Below, in pieces: positions 21,566 to 33,162 of a stretch of 64,000 bases of DNA. This DNA is from Cryptomeria japonica. Lineage: Eukaryota > Streptophyta > Pinopsida > Cupressales > Cupressaceae. Below the pieces are notes generated by a model. The model was not told the DNA's origin, did no database searches, and saw nothing but the letters and a program-made list of their open reading frames with translations. Positions within the stretch are counted from its first letter, which is position 1. Every line of letters begins with the position of its first letter. The position numbers and the translations under genes were made by a program. The stretch spans positions 254,679,533-254,743,532 of the forward strand of contig NC_081410.1 of assembly GCF_030272615.1 (NCBI RefSeq), written 5' to 3'.

Positions 21566-24050
21566 TATTAAATATAAATATATAAATTTTAATTTTAAAA
21601 TAAGGGTGTTGGAGTTCATTTTTTATCTGGGCACCAACACTCAAAATTCAAAATCTGGGCGCCCATATTTTGGAAGACACCTATTTATTTGTTTGCAGGT
21701 TTCTGGCAGGATGCTTGGTTTTTTGGATGACTTTCCAGTGGTTAGACCACAAGGACGAAACCCCTGTTGTAGGTGGGAGGAGATTGGGACAAAAAATCTA
21801 ACCATCCTTAATTCCTTATTGCATTCCACTTTCAATTTTTCAGAACTGTCCACTTTAAATTCATTGAAGACCTGAGCGACTGGGAGAAATACATTTTCTG
21901 CACCTGGTGCATCAAAGGGAAGGCAGTTTAGAGGCGAAATATCACACGGTGCTCTTCACCAGGTCATCATCTTGCCCCCTGCTGTGGCACTCAACAGGTC
22001 CAGGGTTCAGCAGAGGAGTGGGCAACCTGGGCATTGATTCTGCATTTGACACACCATTTGGGTGAGCAATTTTTCAAGGATTTGGTCTGCTAATAATCAG
22101 CAGAAGTGGCGCCAACTTACACAGTCCATAAAAGGTGTGATTACCATCCAATTCACCTCCAATCACCTGCAGACCTGGTGACCATCATTAAGGAGTAGCT
22201 AGGGCATAGAGAGAGGGGAAATTCCTGGGTGCCAGCTGTCCAGATCTGCAACATTATTACAAGCGCCAAAGCCCAAGATCTGAAGTGGAAGCATCCCTAT
22301 GCAAGGAAATCTAGACATTTGACCTTGTCTTTGCAGCATCCAAGGTCATTATCAGTGAAATGAAGATCATTTGAGAGTTATCACGCCTCAAAGAGCAGAT
22401 TGAGCATTAGCAGAATTCCATCCCAAGTGACAGAAAGCTTGGTGATGCTGATCATTCCATTGGCCATTATAAATGCTTGTGAGCAAGGTAACTTTGCAGG
22501 ACAGCGACCAGACCAGGTTATCACTGGTCATGTTCAAACATTACAATCTTCCCTCATAATCAGCAGTGTCACGAGTCTCATGCCAGGACCAGAATTTTCT
22601 TGTTTATATCAGATTTGAATCAATAACCATCTGCATTTGATAGCAGTTGTGCGATTTCCTGTGTTGAATTTTCAACTTGAATCAATTGTTAACGGTTAGC
22701 AGTTGCTGTCGTCATCTCTCTGTGTGATGTTTGGATTCTCATTCGGTTTTATTCTCTGAGTGATTGTTGTGTGGATTCAGTTTGTAATCATCTGTTTGAG
22801 ACTGTTTAGGGCAGAATATAAACACTAGGTTGATTTCATTGTCAACAAATGTCCTGATATAAAATTCTGTGCATGACACTAGATGATAAGTGGTAAAGTA
22901 TCTTATGAGTGCTCACTCTGTATCCTCCATAAATGTACAACATTAAAAACAAACAAACCAATGAACAGCTACACCACTCCTACAATCAAGAGGAGGAATA
23001 TAGTATGTGGCAAATCCTAAGATGTAGAAGATTGCATGTAACATTAGCGTGTATTGGAAAGGGACCATATTCCATTCTCAAAGATGTCATGTAATATTAG
23101 TGTCTAGTAAAGTCGTGCACCTGGAACTCCCATGCAAAGTTACACTTTCCCCAAAGGAATCTCTTCTCCCATGGACAATGGACACAATAGGTTGATTGGC
23201 TTGTCATGGGATCACAAACCAGGGGTACAAAATTTGGACAATCTGCAAGGTAATGGAAAGAAATTCAATTGTGGGCTTCCACTAGGGGTCTCTCATATGC
23301 CAAATTGGCATCTAACTGCTAGCAACCTAAAAAAGAAACCTTCTAAATAACATAGAGCTGAGAATACCACCTTATTCTCTGATCATCTGTAGTGGCCCAC
23401 CTATTTCATACCCTTGCTCTTTGGTGCTTCACTTAGTTAGGCCTATGAAGATTAATATGGCTTGAATATTTGACGTGATTTTTTTAAGAAAAGGTGACCT
23501 GATTTCACTAAACTTAGGTGAGAGAATCTGGTTGTTACTATCTTAAAGCATATGTGTACCACTGTTGATTATTCCAATGATTATTATTTGATTTATACCA
23601 ACCACACGGCATCGTGATCCTCCATGATTTGAACATGAAGATCACATTTAACTGAAGATGCCAAGCAAAGTAGAAGGGGGATTCATGGATTCATAAGAGA
23701 GGATAATAGTTGAACTAGCAGAGGTGGCACCCTGAGATCAGAGGGAGTTTCCACATTAATGTCCATATCAATTGAGTGCCTGGGCACATGTTGAAATCAG
23801 AGTGGTGAGGTATAGACAGGAAATAATTATGTAAATGTAGACCACAAGGCAAACCGATCACTACTTTGGATGTGAAAGTCTCTTTCAAGGATGAACAAAC
23901 CTTGACCAATTAAATAAGGGCAGTAAGCATCAAGGAAACCAGAATGAGAGTCAGATTTGCGTGAAAAGGAGAAAAGGACAGAATAAATAAGGAAGGTGAA
24001 ACAAGACCTCAATAAGACCCATCTATTGAGCAAGAGCAAGAAATTAAATG
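21566..24050. other. No gene recognised
   Basis: Several reading frames of 60-90 codons occur (for example 21606-21875 and 22400-22618) but resemble no family I know and have no supporting context. Part of 22620-22860 looks like LTR U5 sequence (TTGTGTGGATTCAGTTTGTAATC), but no ends were found. Confidence 0.4.
24046..24050 (+). repeat. Candidate target duplication of gypsy A, left
   Basis: AAATG precedes the left LTR edge; GAATG follows the right edge at 37525-37529. Four of five bases match. Confidence 0.5.
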
Positions 24051-25079
24051 TGATGAAAGAGGGTACACACACACACACACAAAACCCTCTCTAAAACCCA
24101 CACAGCAACATCAAACCAATCTCATAAAATGAGTAGAATAGGCAGTATTAAATCTGAAAATATAAGTAGTTTTCTTCATTCAACAACACCTGAAATGAGA
24201 CTAAGTCTCAACAAATCTGATATAACGTTAAGTTGCAGCCTCATGAACTGACAAAAATACAGAAAATCTGATATATAATCAGTCCAACAACATTTACAAT
24301 CATGGAGAATAAGCTACAGAAATTTCATCACCAGACTGCTTCTTCTCACTGGCAATCTTAGCTCTCCAACCTGCAAATCTTCATCATGACATATATGTCT
24401 TCAACAATGGCTTCCAAAAGCCATCTTGCTGCTGGAAAAAACCTTCAAACCTGCAAACAAGAGGTAAAAACCAACTCCTACCAAAACCCATGCCCACACC
24501 TACAAATCCACCAAATTGTAAAAATGAAATCCCACTTTTCCATATCACTAACTCAAAATGAAATTTCATTTCATTTGTCCGAAAAGAATTTCATTTCATT
24601 AGCTCAAATTAGAATCCTAGAAAGGATATGCCCACCTTTGTTTCCCACCAAATTTGCATTTGAATTTGAATTTGGAATCTCAAATTTGATGCCCTTACAC
24701 CATTCTTACAATTTGCTCAAATTAGGCCTCCTTTTGACTCCCAGAATAGCAAAACCCAGAACCACTAACATGGGCACCCACTTTTGTCAATACCACTTTG
24801 TCATAAAGCATTTAATATTTGTCATAGCTTGGAAGTGGCCCACATCCAACACCCAAGTTGGGTAAATCCAAAATTTACACTGTAAATGTTGTCGGAGTTA
24901 CATGAAACTTCACCAAATGACTCCTACAAGCTTGTCAAATTATTTAACAAAATAATTGGCTTATTACAAACATTATTCAACCTAAAATATTATTAAAAAA
25001 AACCTTAGAAAATCAAATATTAAAATACTCTCTTTTTGGTTGATGTCGATTACCATTAACCATGGATGCTCCTGCATCA
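24051..25079 (-). repeat. Downstream (3') LTR of gypsy A
   Basis: This 1029-bp sequence is alignable along its length with 27651-27700 plus 36541-37524. Shared blocks include the CA microsatellite, AACATCAAACCAATCTCATA, and a region with repeated TTTCATTTCATT. A reading frame of 159 codons at 24386-24865 and its counterpart at 36827-37243 are on the opposite strand and are not genes. Confidence 0.88.
24064..24080. repeat. CA microsatellite in the LTR of gypsy A
   Basis: A run of about eight AC units. The other LTR has an equivalent run at about 27665-27680, so the microsatellite predates insertion of the element. Confidence 0.8.
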
Positions 25080-25930
25080 AACACCCATGGTAGAAAGAAA
25101 ATATTTCCTGAGTCAAACTCAAAAATATTTGTAGACCCTATGCTTGTCTTGAATCCACTTCTCTGCTTTGTCCACTGGTATTTTCCTCTTCTTCATTTTC
25201 TGCAATCTCATAACATTATTCCCCTTCATCCTCACTCCTCTTCTATCATTCATAACATTCTATGTATCAAATTTGAATCCCCACCAACATAGTCTACCAA
25301 AATCAGAATAAACACTTAAAATCATACCTTCTCCTTCAACAAAATAAAAGTCTTCTTTTACCTCTTTTGCTGTTTTACCTTTTCCCTCTCTTTCCAGCTT
25401 GTCTCCATGAAAATTCACTGTTTTAATGCCTTTTGAAAGACATATGATTGCCGTAATCTGATTTCCTTCATTCAACACAGCGTTAGTACAACAATCAAGA
25501 GACTCAATTTACTCATTTCCTAACATGAAATCAAAATCACTAATCAAGGGGCTTTCATCTGTACTATTCTCAAACAAAGATTCATTTGAAAACCCTTTAT
25601 TTACCTACACATCATGTTCCTCGAATTCAATTTTATTGAAGTTATCTACTGCTGCAATAATTTTCTCTATCTTTTCACTTTCATTCTCATCAAAGAAACT
25701 AGTAAAATCTGATTTTACCTCACCTTCTACTACAACCTTTGTCCCACCTAAAATCAACTCTTCCCATTCTCTGTAACTGCTTCAATATGCATCAGCAAAT
25801 CATCCTTCTCAACTTCTTCTTGGTTGGTTTTAGCAAAACAAACATGTTCTTGCTTCATACCATCTATGTCATCTACTAAACAAACCCTTGCATTGCTCCA
25901 TACCTTTTCCATTACTCCTTGCAACGGCTT
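25080..25930 (-). other. Post-protease region of gypsy A, no RT
   Basis: On the minus strand this continues from protease as a partly open, acidic, low-complexity region. It contains no reverse transcriptase motif before the LTR begins. No strong polypurine tract is seen at the LTR junction (ATGGGTGTT precedes TGATGCAGG). Confidence 0.5.
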
Positions 25931-26340
25931 CAACTTACTTATGTTTCACTCCATCCTTCATCAATGAGTATGTATTAGCATACCCATTGTGCACTACTCT
26001 CCTATCAAATTGCCAAGGCCTCCCTAATAAAACATGACAAACATAGCATACCCATTGTGCACTACTCTCCTGTCAAATTGCCAAGGCCTCCCTAACAAAC
26101 ATGCCAAACATTCACAGGCATAATATCACATCATTTCATCATAATACTTTCCTATATTAAATTTTACCAATTTCTGTTCACTAACCAAAACTTTCTTATC
26201 ATCTTGTAGCCAAGCTATCCTATACAGATGTGGGTGTTTTCACCTCTCTAGCTGCAATTTACTCACCATCTCTTCAGAAACAATATTGTTTGTCTTTCCA
26301 CCATCTATGACAATTTACATTACTTGTCTTCGCACTTGCA
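25931..26340 (-). pseudogene. Retropepsin (protease) of gypsy A, degraded
   Basis: Minus-strand translation gives VIDGGKTNNIVSEEMV, KHPHLYRIAWLQDDK and LLGRPWQFDRRVVHNGYANTYSL, the pattern of plant gypsy aspartic proteases that process Gag-Pol. The catalytic motif reads DGG where many relatives have D-S/T-G or D-G-G. Stops, frame changes and a 68-bp internal tandem duplication destroy the frame. Confidence 0.75.
25978..26113. repeat. 68-bp tandem duplication inside gypsy A protease
   Basis: Units 25978-26045 and 26046-26113 both start GCATACCCATTGTGCACTAC and share GCCAAGGCCTCCCTAA, with a few differences near their ends. Sixty-eight is not a multiple of three, so the duplication breaks the protease frame and arose after coding selection ended. 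Confidence 0.85.
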
Positions 26341-26449
26341 TCTTGTTCTAAATAGGTTCTTTCTTTGAATTGGTTCATTCAATAGGACTCTCCTGGTGAC
26401 TAACACTTCTCCATTTTCAGCATCCTTTGATTTGAAGATTCAGCTTCCT

Positions 26450-27557
26450 CATTAACATTTGCAGCTCTTTCTTTGCCTTCATTTCTTCTTCTTATGTTTC
26501 CATGTTCTCGACATTCATATGCTTTGTGTTCTTCTTTTCCACATTCAAAACAAGTTATCTTCCATTTTCCTCTTTGAAACCCTCTACCCGATCTTCCTCT
26601 CCCTTTAGAATCTTGTTCGTCGAGGTATGAATCATCATTCCTCTGATTTGTATTGCTGCCATGGTCTTCATTTTTCAGATTTTTCAGATTTAAGTCCTCA
26701 TTCCAATCTCCATATGATCTTCATTCTATCTTTTCATCACAACCTCTTCCTCTTTGTTTATTCTCAAATCTCTTATTCAATCTTTCTTATCTTCAATGCA
26801 AATTGATATGCATCCTCTATGGTGTATACTCTTGCTAATGCCAATTCCTCCTATATGCTTGGCTTCAACCCAATGATGTAAAGGGCTAACTTTTCTGTGT
26901 TTGCCTCCAAATGACTGGTTTGGATCAAAATCCTATGAAACTCTTTTGTATACTCCTTCACTATTCTTCCTCCTTGTTTCAAACTTTGCATCTTTTTAAA
27001 AAACCCTAACACATCATCTACTAGGATAAATTGTCTTTTCATTTTCTCAACCATCCTGTCCTATTTAGTGATTTTGTCTTTACCTCTTCTTCCTCTTTCC
27101 AATTGAACCTCTCTCCACCAAATTGAAGCATGTCCTTTCAATCTTGTTTTAGCAAACTTCACTTTGTCACAGTCTTCAAATTTTTCTAATTCAAAATACT
27201 CCATGTCATTGATCAATCCACTAGCTCTTCAGGATTCAAATTCCCTTTGAATGTAGGAACATCAGTTTTTAGTCTCTTTCCTGTTCTTGACAATACATTC
27301 AACAAAGGATCATTCACAACTACTGATACTGCTTCATCGTCTTCACCACTCGTATCATTAGCATTTTTTGTAGCTTCATCCTCTTTGCTCTCAAGTTCTC
27401 TCCTTTGAATAAAACCTCTTCTAATTTCCTCTTGTAAAGCTTCAACTTGCCTTCTCAAGGCTATGAAATCATCACCACAGACAACATCTCGATGATTTCC
27501 ACCTCCACTTCTAACTCTACCTCTATCCCCGCCTCGTGGGGCTCCTCTTGCAAACAT
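26450..27557 (-). pseudogene. Gag of gypsy A, degraded
   Basis: On the minus strand the protein starts at 27557 (MFARGAPRGGDRGR) with a basic N-terminus and a coiled-coil-like stretch (FIALRRQVEALQEEIRRG). It continues through the Retrotrans_gag domain (VPTFKGNLNPEELVD, then MVEKMKRQFILVDD, YTKEFHRILIQTSHL, ALYIIGLKPSI). A CCHC knuckle lies near 26540 (CFECGKEEHKAYEC). Stops at 27213 and 27055 and frame changes break it. Gag would form the particle and bind element RNA. The same gag family occurs on the plus strand in element D. Confidence 0.8.
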
Positions 27558-27633
27558 TTTTCTCAATACCCACAAGCACAATCCTAAAGAAAACTGCCTC
27601 TCTCTAGTGAATCTTTTTACACCCTCAAAAACA

Positions 27634-27649
27634 CCTTGCTCCGATACCA
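27634..27649 (-). other. Primer-binding site of gypsy A
   Basis: Minus-strand TGGTATCGGAGC begins one base after the LTR end. It differs by one base from TGGTATCAGAGC, the common plant retroelement site complementary to the 3' end of initiator methionine tRNA. Confidence 0.8.
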
Positions 27650-27650
27650 C

Positions 27651-27700
27651 TGATATAAGTGGGAACACACACACACACACAAAACCCTCTCTAAAACCCA
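27651..27700 (-). repeat. Upstream (5') LTR of gypsy A, inner fragment
   Basis: Fifty bases of LTR including the CA microsatellite lie next to the primer-binding site and are cut at 27700 by element B. The rest of the LTR resumes at 36541. Confidence 0.85.
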
Positions 27701-28471
27701 TAGTAATGTCCCCTTCTCAGTGATCAGAAGTTCAATTGGCCATTAGCCAATTCCGGAGACCCGTAGGTTAACTGGAAGCAGAAATTAGGGTTTCCAACTT
27801 TTGTGGAGATTTGTGTGTGTTGTTCGAGGATTAGTTGGAATTCTACAATTCATACTGTAGATTCCTTTTGGGTTTTCCGAGAGCTTCGCAAAGGTGTGAC
27901 ATGCATTTTGTTCGGGGAAGTTTTCAGAACTTACTATTTTTAGTAAGTTGATGGCAGCCATCGAGATTTCTAGGTTTTTCTGGGTTTTCTGAGCTCATCC
28001 ACAAGGTTCGAAGAGCAATCTTTTTGGAGTTGTTTTCAGGACTTACCATTTTTAGTAAGTGCTATTCTTAGTGCAGAGCTCCAACCCAATTCTGTTTTGA
28101 TGGTTTCAGTGCTTCAGTTTCCGACTCAATTTGGCATTAATCAATTGTTGAATTAAAAGTGATTTTATTATATGTTATTACCTTAGCCTAAGGTTTTAAT
28201 ATTTTCTTTTTGTGGAGGAACGACTTAGGAAGGAAAATATACGTTTTTTATCTTAAGTCTCATTTTATTTCCTAAGTCACGTGGCGCCATGAAAGGAAAA
28301 AATATTGCATGCTTTATGATGTTTTTATGTTTTAACTTGTTGACCTTGGAAAAGTTCAACTAGGAGGGTTGAAGAGGGGACGCCAAGCCTTGAGGGGTCA
28401 TGAAATGAAATGAAAGTGGAAAAAAGGTGAATTTGGGCGCCATGTGAATTTGAATTTGAGCCTCCGAAATC

Positions 28472-28479
28472 TATAAATA
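28472..28479 (+). promoter_or_regulatory. TATA box in the 5' LTR of element B
   Basis: TATAAATA is preserved at the equivalent place in the 3' LTR (35285-35292). It lies about 770 bases into the LTR and would start the element transcript about 30 bases downstream. Confidence 0.6.
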
Positions 28480-29267
28480 AGCGTGTTAAGCTCTCATTTG
28501 GTTTATGCTTGTTGAATGATAATGTTATGTTGTCGAAATGGTGCCAGACTTGAACTTCGAAGTTGAGAGCTTCCTAGCAACCATCAGTTTCGTACTTGAA
28601 AGACAGTACCTAGCCGATTATTTGTGACTATCTTTCATCCAGAGAGATAGATTGTGCTGATCGAAGAAGATTGAGAGATTTTCGGTTTGGTGTGTTGGGT
28701 GTGTTTTCCAGTTTGCTGGTTTTTGGAGTGGCTGTAGGTGTTTTTCAGTCATATCTTCCTATCGAGTGACTCTTTGTCCTGGGTAATAGCTCGTTGGAAG
28801 CCTCTCTGCTAGGCAATACATCATCTGGAGGCTTGTGTTATTTGGTTTGGTGTGCTTTTTTATCTTGTTGATCGAACTTCTCTGTTGGTCGTACATTTCC
28901 AGCCAACCCTAGGGCAGTGTGCAGCTTTTTCAGTGATGATTTGATGGGATTGTTGAGCTGGGGGTCTGATCGCCTATCCTCTAGCAATCATTTGCGGCCA
29001 GTTTGGAGTTGTTTGGTGGAGTTTTAAGTGAGTTGTGTGCATTTCATTGTTGCTGGTTCATTTTGGTGTTGATGTTAGTTTCATTTCAGTTTGATTAAGT
29101 TTGTGATTGGGTTGCAAGTTCAGTGTGTTTCCATTGTAATCTCCTGTAGAACTTCTTTCTATTAGAGTTGATAATTCTCTTTTTCTAAAAGTAGTTGCGG
29201 ATTTTATTATTGTAAGATTGTTTCAGTAGTATTGATCAATCCCTTTGCTGCAATTTACTTGTATTTC

Positions 29268-29500
29268 CCACTGCATAAGTGGAAGAGGCTGGCCATGCTG
29301 CCTTTCTCTGCTTGTAATGTTGTCCTCTCATTGCATAAGCGGTTGAGATATTTGTAATGTTGTCCTCCCGCTAAATAAGCGGTAGAGTTGATAGTAATTT
29401 TCATTTCTTGTCGTTCTGTTGCATAAGCGGTAGAGTGATTGTTGTTTCAGTTGTTTGGTGGCGGAAGTTTCAGAACTTCCATCACCCGTTGTATAAACGG
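29268..29500 (+). repeat. Hairpin array in the 5' LTR of element B
   Basis: Five related units share a GCATA-like loop between complementary five-base arms. Perfectly paired ones are CCACTGCATAAGTGG (29268-29282), CCGCTAAATAAGCGG (29368-29382) and CCGTTGTATAAACGG (29486-29500). Two at about 29326-29342 and 29416-29430 are imperfect. The 3' LTR carries the same array at 36064-36317. Confidence 0.8.
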
Positions 29501-29724
29501 AAGGGGCTGGCTTGCCGCCCAAGTTTGTAATAATTTTCAGTATTTGCAGCTAACGATCCCCTCAACACTGTATGCTCTCACCTTCCCAGATTGGACACTT
29601 GGTGATCAAAAAGTGGAAGGGTTGCAGTTTTCAGAATTATTGTATTTTCATTGCTAACCCTAATGGGTAATTGTTGTGTTGTAAACTACTTAAATTTCAA
29701 AAAAAAATTGTGGGGATATTACAA

Positions 29725-29736
29725 TGGTATCAGAGT
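29725..29736 (+). other. Primer-binding site of element B
   Basis: TGGTATCAGAGT lies one base after the LTR end ATTACA. It is complementary to the 3' end of initiator methionine tRNA over eleven bases. Confidence 0.85.
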
Positions 29737-29929
29737 ATCAAAGCCACTTATCCTGTCAGCCTGTGTGATAAGGGTTCTCCATGAAAGACGGAGACATAAG
29801 ATATTACAACAAAGAACAAAGAAGGCAGTAGTATCAGATTCCTTCAGTCCCAATGGAAGAGACATTTTCAGAGGTATTGAGAAATAGAGAAAAAGCAGTG
29901 GATTCAGCTGATTCAGTTGATACTATGGC

Positions 29930-31246
29930 ATGAGAGAACGTCAGATGCAAAATGGGGCTGCAGGGAGAGCTGAAAAGAAGTTTGATGCTATGATGGACAT
30001 GATGTCCCAGTTGTTGGCTACATTAACTCAGAATGCTGGTGGGACTCAAAATAAAAACACCAATGGAAATAGTGCCAGCACTTCTAACAACTCTGGAGGA
30101 AATGGGAATGGAAGCAACCAAAGTAGCAACCATGGTGGAACACCTATTGGGTCTATTTCAAGACCGTTGCAACCCATAGTCCTTCCAAGGGAAGCATCAC
30201 CACCTGAAGTGGAAGTACCCATGGCTGATGAGATAAGAGAAAGCTACATGGAATATGCCTCTCTTCCAACAAAGATTTGGGACATCCTAAACCTGGATCA
30301 ATTCATGAATTTGAAGAAGAGAAGGGAAGGGAGATATGATAACCGTTATTCCGCTCCGAGAGACTATCAACAAGCTCTTGGAAAGGTGACTCTAGCTCAT
30401 TTTGATGGGAGCAATAAGTGTACGGCTAGAGCTTGGATTTAGAAGTTGCACAACTATTTGTCCTTGAGGTCGATGCCTAAAGAAGATGCCATCAAGTTCG
30501 CTACTTTGCACTTGGATGGGGCTGCTCAAGAGTGGTGGTACCATGGGTTGGTCACTCTTGGCCATAGCTCGATCAATACCTATGCGGAATTCACCAACAA
30601 GCTGATCGAAAGATTTGATACTAAGGATCCAGAGGTGAAATTTAGAGAGCTTACACTACTCAAATAGCAGGGCTCTTTGGACACTTACATAACTAAGTTT
30701 TAAAGTCTTTCAGTTATGGTTAGTAGTATTTCTGAGAAGAGGTTAGTGGTCCTATTCACTGAAGTACTTGAAGAGCCATTGAAAATTTGGGTTAAAGCCT
30801 TTGATCCGCCCACCTTGGCTGAAGCAATCAAGAAAGCAAGGAGCATGGAGTTGGCTGCCCCTAAGTCCAAAATCCAGTCCAAGCCCTTCCCCTATCGAAA
30901 GGACAAAAATAAATTTACAAATCAGACCAAGAAGTTCCCTTCTTGGATGGATGATGAGTTCCGCCAAGAGCTCCGAAGGAAGAATTTATGTTACTATTGC
31001 AAGGAACCTTGGGCCCTGGGTCATAGGTGTCATGGAAAGGGCAATGCACATCGATTGGAAGCCTATTCTGCTAACGGATCAGATTCTGAAATTTCAGAAC
31101 AGCAGACTGACATGGAGGAGAGTGAATTTGAAGAGGTTCCAGAAGGGCCTGAAAGTGATCAAGGGAATGGGGGTATAGTTGCCCAACTCTCAAGCTTTCG
31201 CAAGAATGAATCATTTAGAGTTCGAGGAGCATTGAGAGAGCACTGA
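29930..31246 (+). pseudogene. Gag of element B, with in-frame stops
   Basis: A single frame runs through stops at 30440, 30665, about 30701 and 31244. An Asn/Gly-rich N-terminal region is followed by the Retrotrans_gag domain (GKVTLAHFDGSNKCTARAWI, LHLDGAAQEWWYHGL, YAEFTNKLIERFDTKDPEVKFREL) and a zinc knuckle near 30990-31032 (CYYCKEPWALGHRC). The C-terminus is acidic. It would assemble the particle in an intact relative. Confidence 0.82.
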
Positions 31247-32494
31247 CTTGTTGCTCTAATTGACACCGGAGCGACTCACAACTTCATTGATGCTAGAATT
31301 GTTGCAAAAAGAGGCCTTGTCACTGATGAAGTTGAAGACTTTAAGGTCATGATGGTTGATGGATCAACCATTTGTTGCAAACGGATGGTTTCCAATACGT
31401 CAATGAGGTTGGGTAACTATGAAGTCAAGGATGACTTCTATGTTGTCAACATTGGAGGAACTGATGACGTGGTCCTTGGCATACAGTGGCTGCGATCTCT
31501 TGGAGAGATCACCCTTAACTTGCAAAACATGGAGTTAAAATTCATGTTTGAAGGAAAGAGGGTAGTATTGAGAGGGAAGTCAAATGGAGGCCCTCGTATT
31601 GTGTCACTAAAAAGGATGGAAAAGCTGATTCGTCACGGACAAGTTGAGTGGGCAGCAGAGTGCATGATTATGCCCACCGATCCCGTTGACGTAAAGAGGC
31701 AATATCCTTCAGATATTCAGGAGTTAATCACAAAAAGAAGCAAAGTCTTTGAGGACTTACCACCTGGGAGACCTCCTGATAGGGGATCTGAACACATCAT
31801 TGAGTTGGAGGAAGGAGCAAAATCGATTATTACCACTCCATACCGGTATCCTAAGAAGCAAAAAGATGAGATAGAGAAGGCCATCAAGGAACTCTTGGAC
31901 ATGGGGTTTATCCGTCCAAGTAAGAGCCCATCTGCTTCAGCGGTGGTTTTGGTTAGGAAGAAAGATGGGACCATGCGCATGTGCGTGGATTACCGAGCAT
32001 TAAATCATAAGACTATCAAAAATCAGTACCCCATCCCCCGAATTGATGAGCTACATGGAACAGTTTTCTTCCCAAAAACTGATCTCAGATCAGGGTATTA
32101 TCAGATTTGAATGAGGGAGTTAGATATTGAGAAGACCGCATTCAGGTGCTACTTTGAGCATTTTGAATTTCTAGTCATGCCCTTTGGTTTGACTAGCGCT
32201 CTTGCAACATTCCAGTCTTGCATGAATAAGATCTTTCAGAAGCAGCTAAGGAAGTTTGTGCTGATATTTTTTTATGACATCCTCATCTTCAACAAGACTT
32301 GGGAAGAGCACTTGCAGCACTTAGATGAAGTGCTCAGTATACTGGAGTCAGAACCCCTGTTTGCTAAGGAGTCCAAATGTGAATTTGGAATAAGAGAACT
32401 ACTTTACCTTGGTCACATCATCAGTGCAAAGGGAGTCAAGGTTGTTCCGAAAAGATCATGGCTATTGTTGATTGGCCTCCACCTGAGAACTTGA
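31247..32494 (+). pseudogene. Protease and reverse transcriptase (N-terminal part) of element B
   Basis: In the same frame as gag. The retropepsin motif [12 protein letters not shown] is near 31260. The reverse transcriptase follows with [50 protein letters not shown] and YPIPRIDEL (about 31845-32055), then FEFLVMPFGLTSALATFQ. The active-site segment reads FFYD at 32267-32278 where relatives have F-x-D-D, so the first catalytic aspartate is replaced by tyrosine. There is a stop at 32108 and a frameshift near 32450. Confidence 0.85.
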
Positions 32495-33162
32495 CACATC
32501 TGAAGGGGTTCTTGGGGTTATGTGAATTCTACAAGAGGTTCATGAAGGCTTACTCGCAGCTTGCTGCCCCCCTCACTGATCTCACTAAAAAGGGAGCTTT
32601 CGGATGGTCAAAAAAGGCACAAGATGTGTTTGACAAGTTTAAGAAGATTATGAGTTTGTGCCCTGTTTTGGCTATACCCGATTTCTCCAAGCCCTTTGAA
32701 TTGCAATGTGATGCATCAAGAGAAGGAGTCGGTGTTGTTTTGATGCAAGAGAAGCACCCAATAGCGTTTGAGAGCAGGAAGTTACGTGGAGCTAAGAAGT
32801 CTTACTCTATCTATGACAAGGAAACGCTTGCAATCATGCATGCATTAGCCAAGTTCAGACGATACTTGGTGGGTAGTAAATTTGTTGTTAGAACAAATCA
32901 TAATAGTCTCAAGCATTTCATGCATCAAAAGGATTTGAATGAGAGACAACAAAAGTGGGTGAGTAAGCTACAGGCTTACGACTTTGACATCAAGTATGTT
33001 AAAGGGAAGAATAACATTGTGGCTGATGCTCTTTATAGAAGACCTCATTTGAGCTCATTGTGTGAGCTTACGGCCGATTTGAGGGACTTCTTGCTTGCTA
33101 ATTATGCTAAAAATCAGTTTGCAACCAGCATCATAGAAGGTACTTTTCATGATGAAAAGTAA
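32440..33162 (+). pseudogene. RT thumb and RNase H of element B
   Basis: After the frameshift the protein continues with VDWPPPENLTHLKGFLGLCEFYKRFM, typical of the RT connection. RNase H follows: LQCDASREGVGVVLMQ, KSYSIYDKETLAIMHAL, FVVRTNHNSLKHFM, WVSKLQAYDFDIKYVKGKNNIVADAL. The acidic residues D, E, D and D appear intact apart from the change of D to N in RTNHN. The frame ends at a stop at 33160. It would remove the RNA template during reverse transcription. Confidence 0.85.

Larger units (their letters stand above)
27701..29723 (+). repeat. 5' LTR of element B
   Basis: Pairs with 34514-36540 nearly end to end, with scattered substitutions and a few small indels; for example the 3' copy has an extra GTTTACCGCCAGG-containing stretch near 36270. 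It carries a TATA box and the hairpin array. Confidence 0.92.

Noticed and set aside
24386-24865. 159-codon plus-strand frame
   Set aside because: It lies wholly inside the LTR of gypsy A, on the opposite strand, with a broken counterpart in the other LTR.
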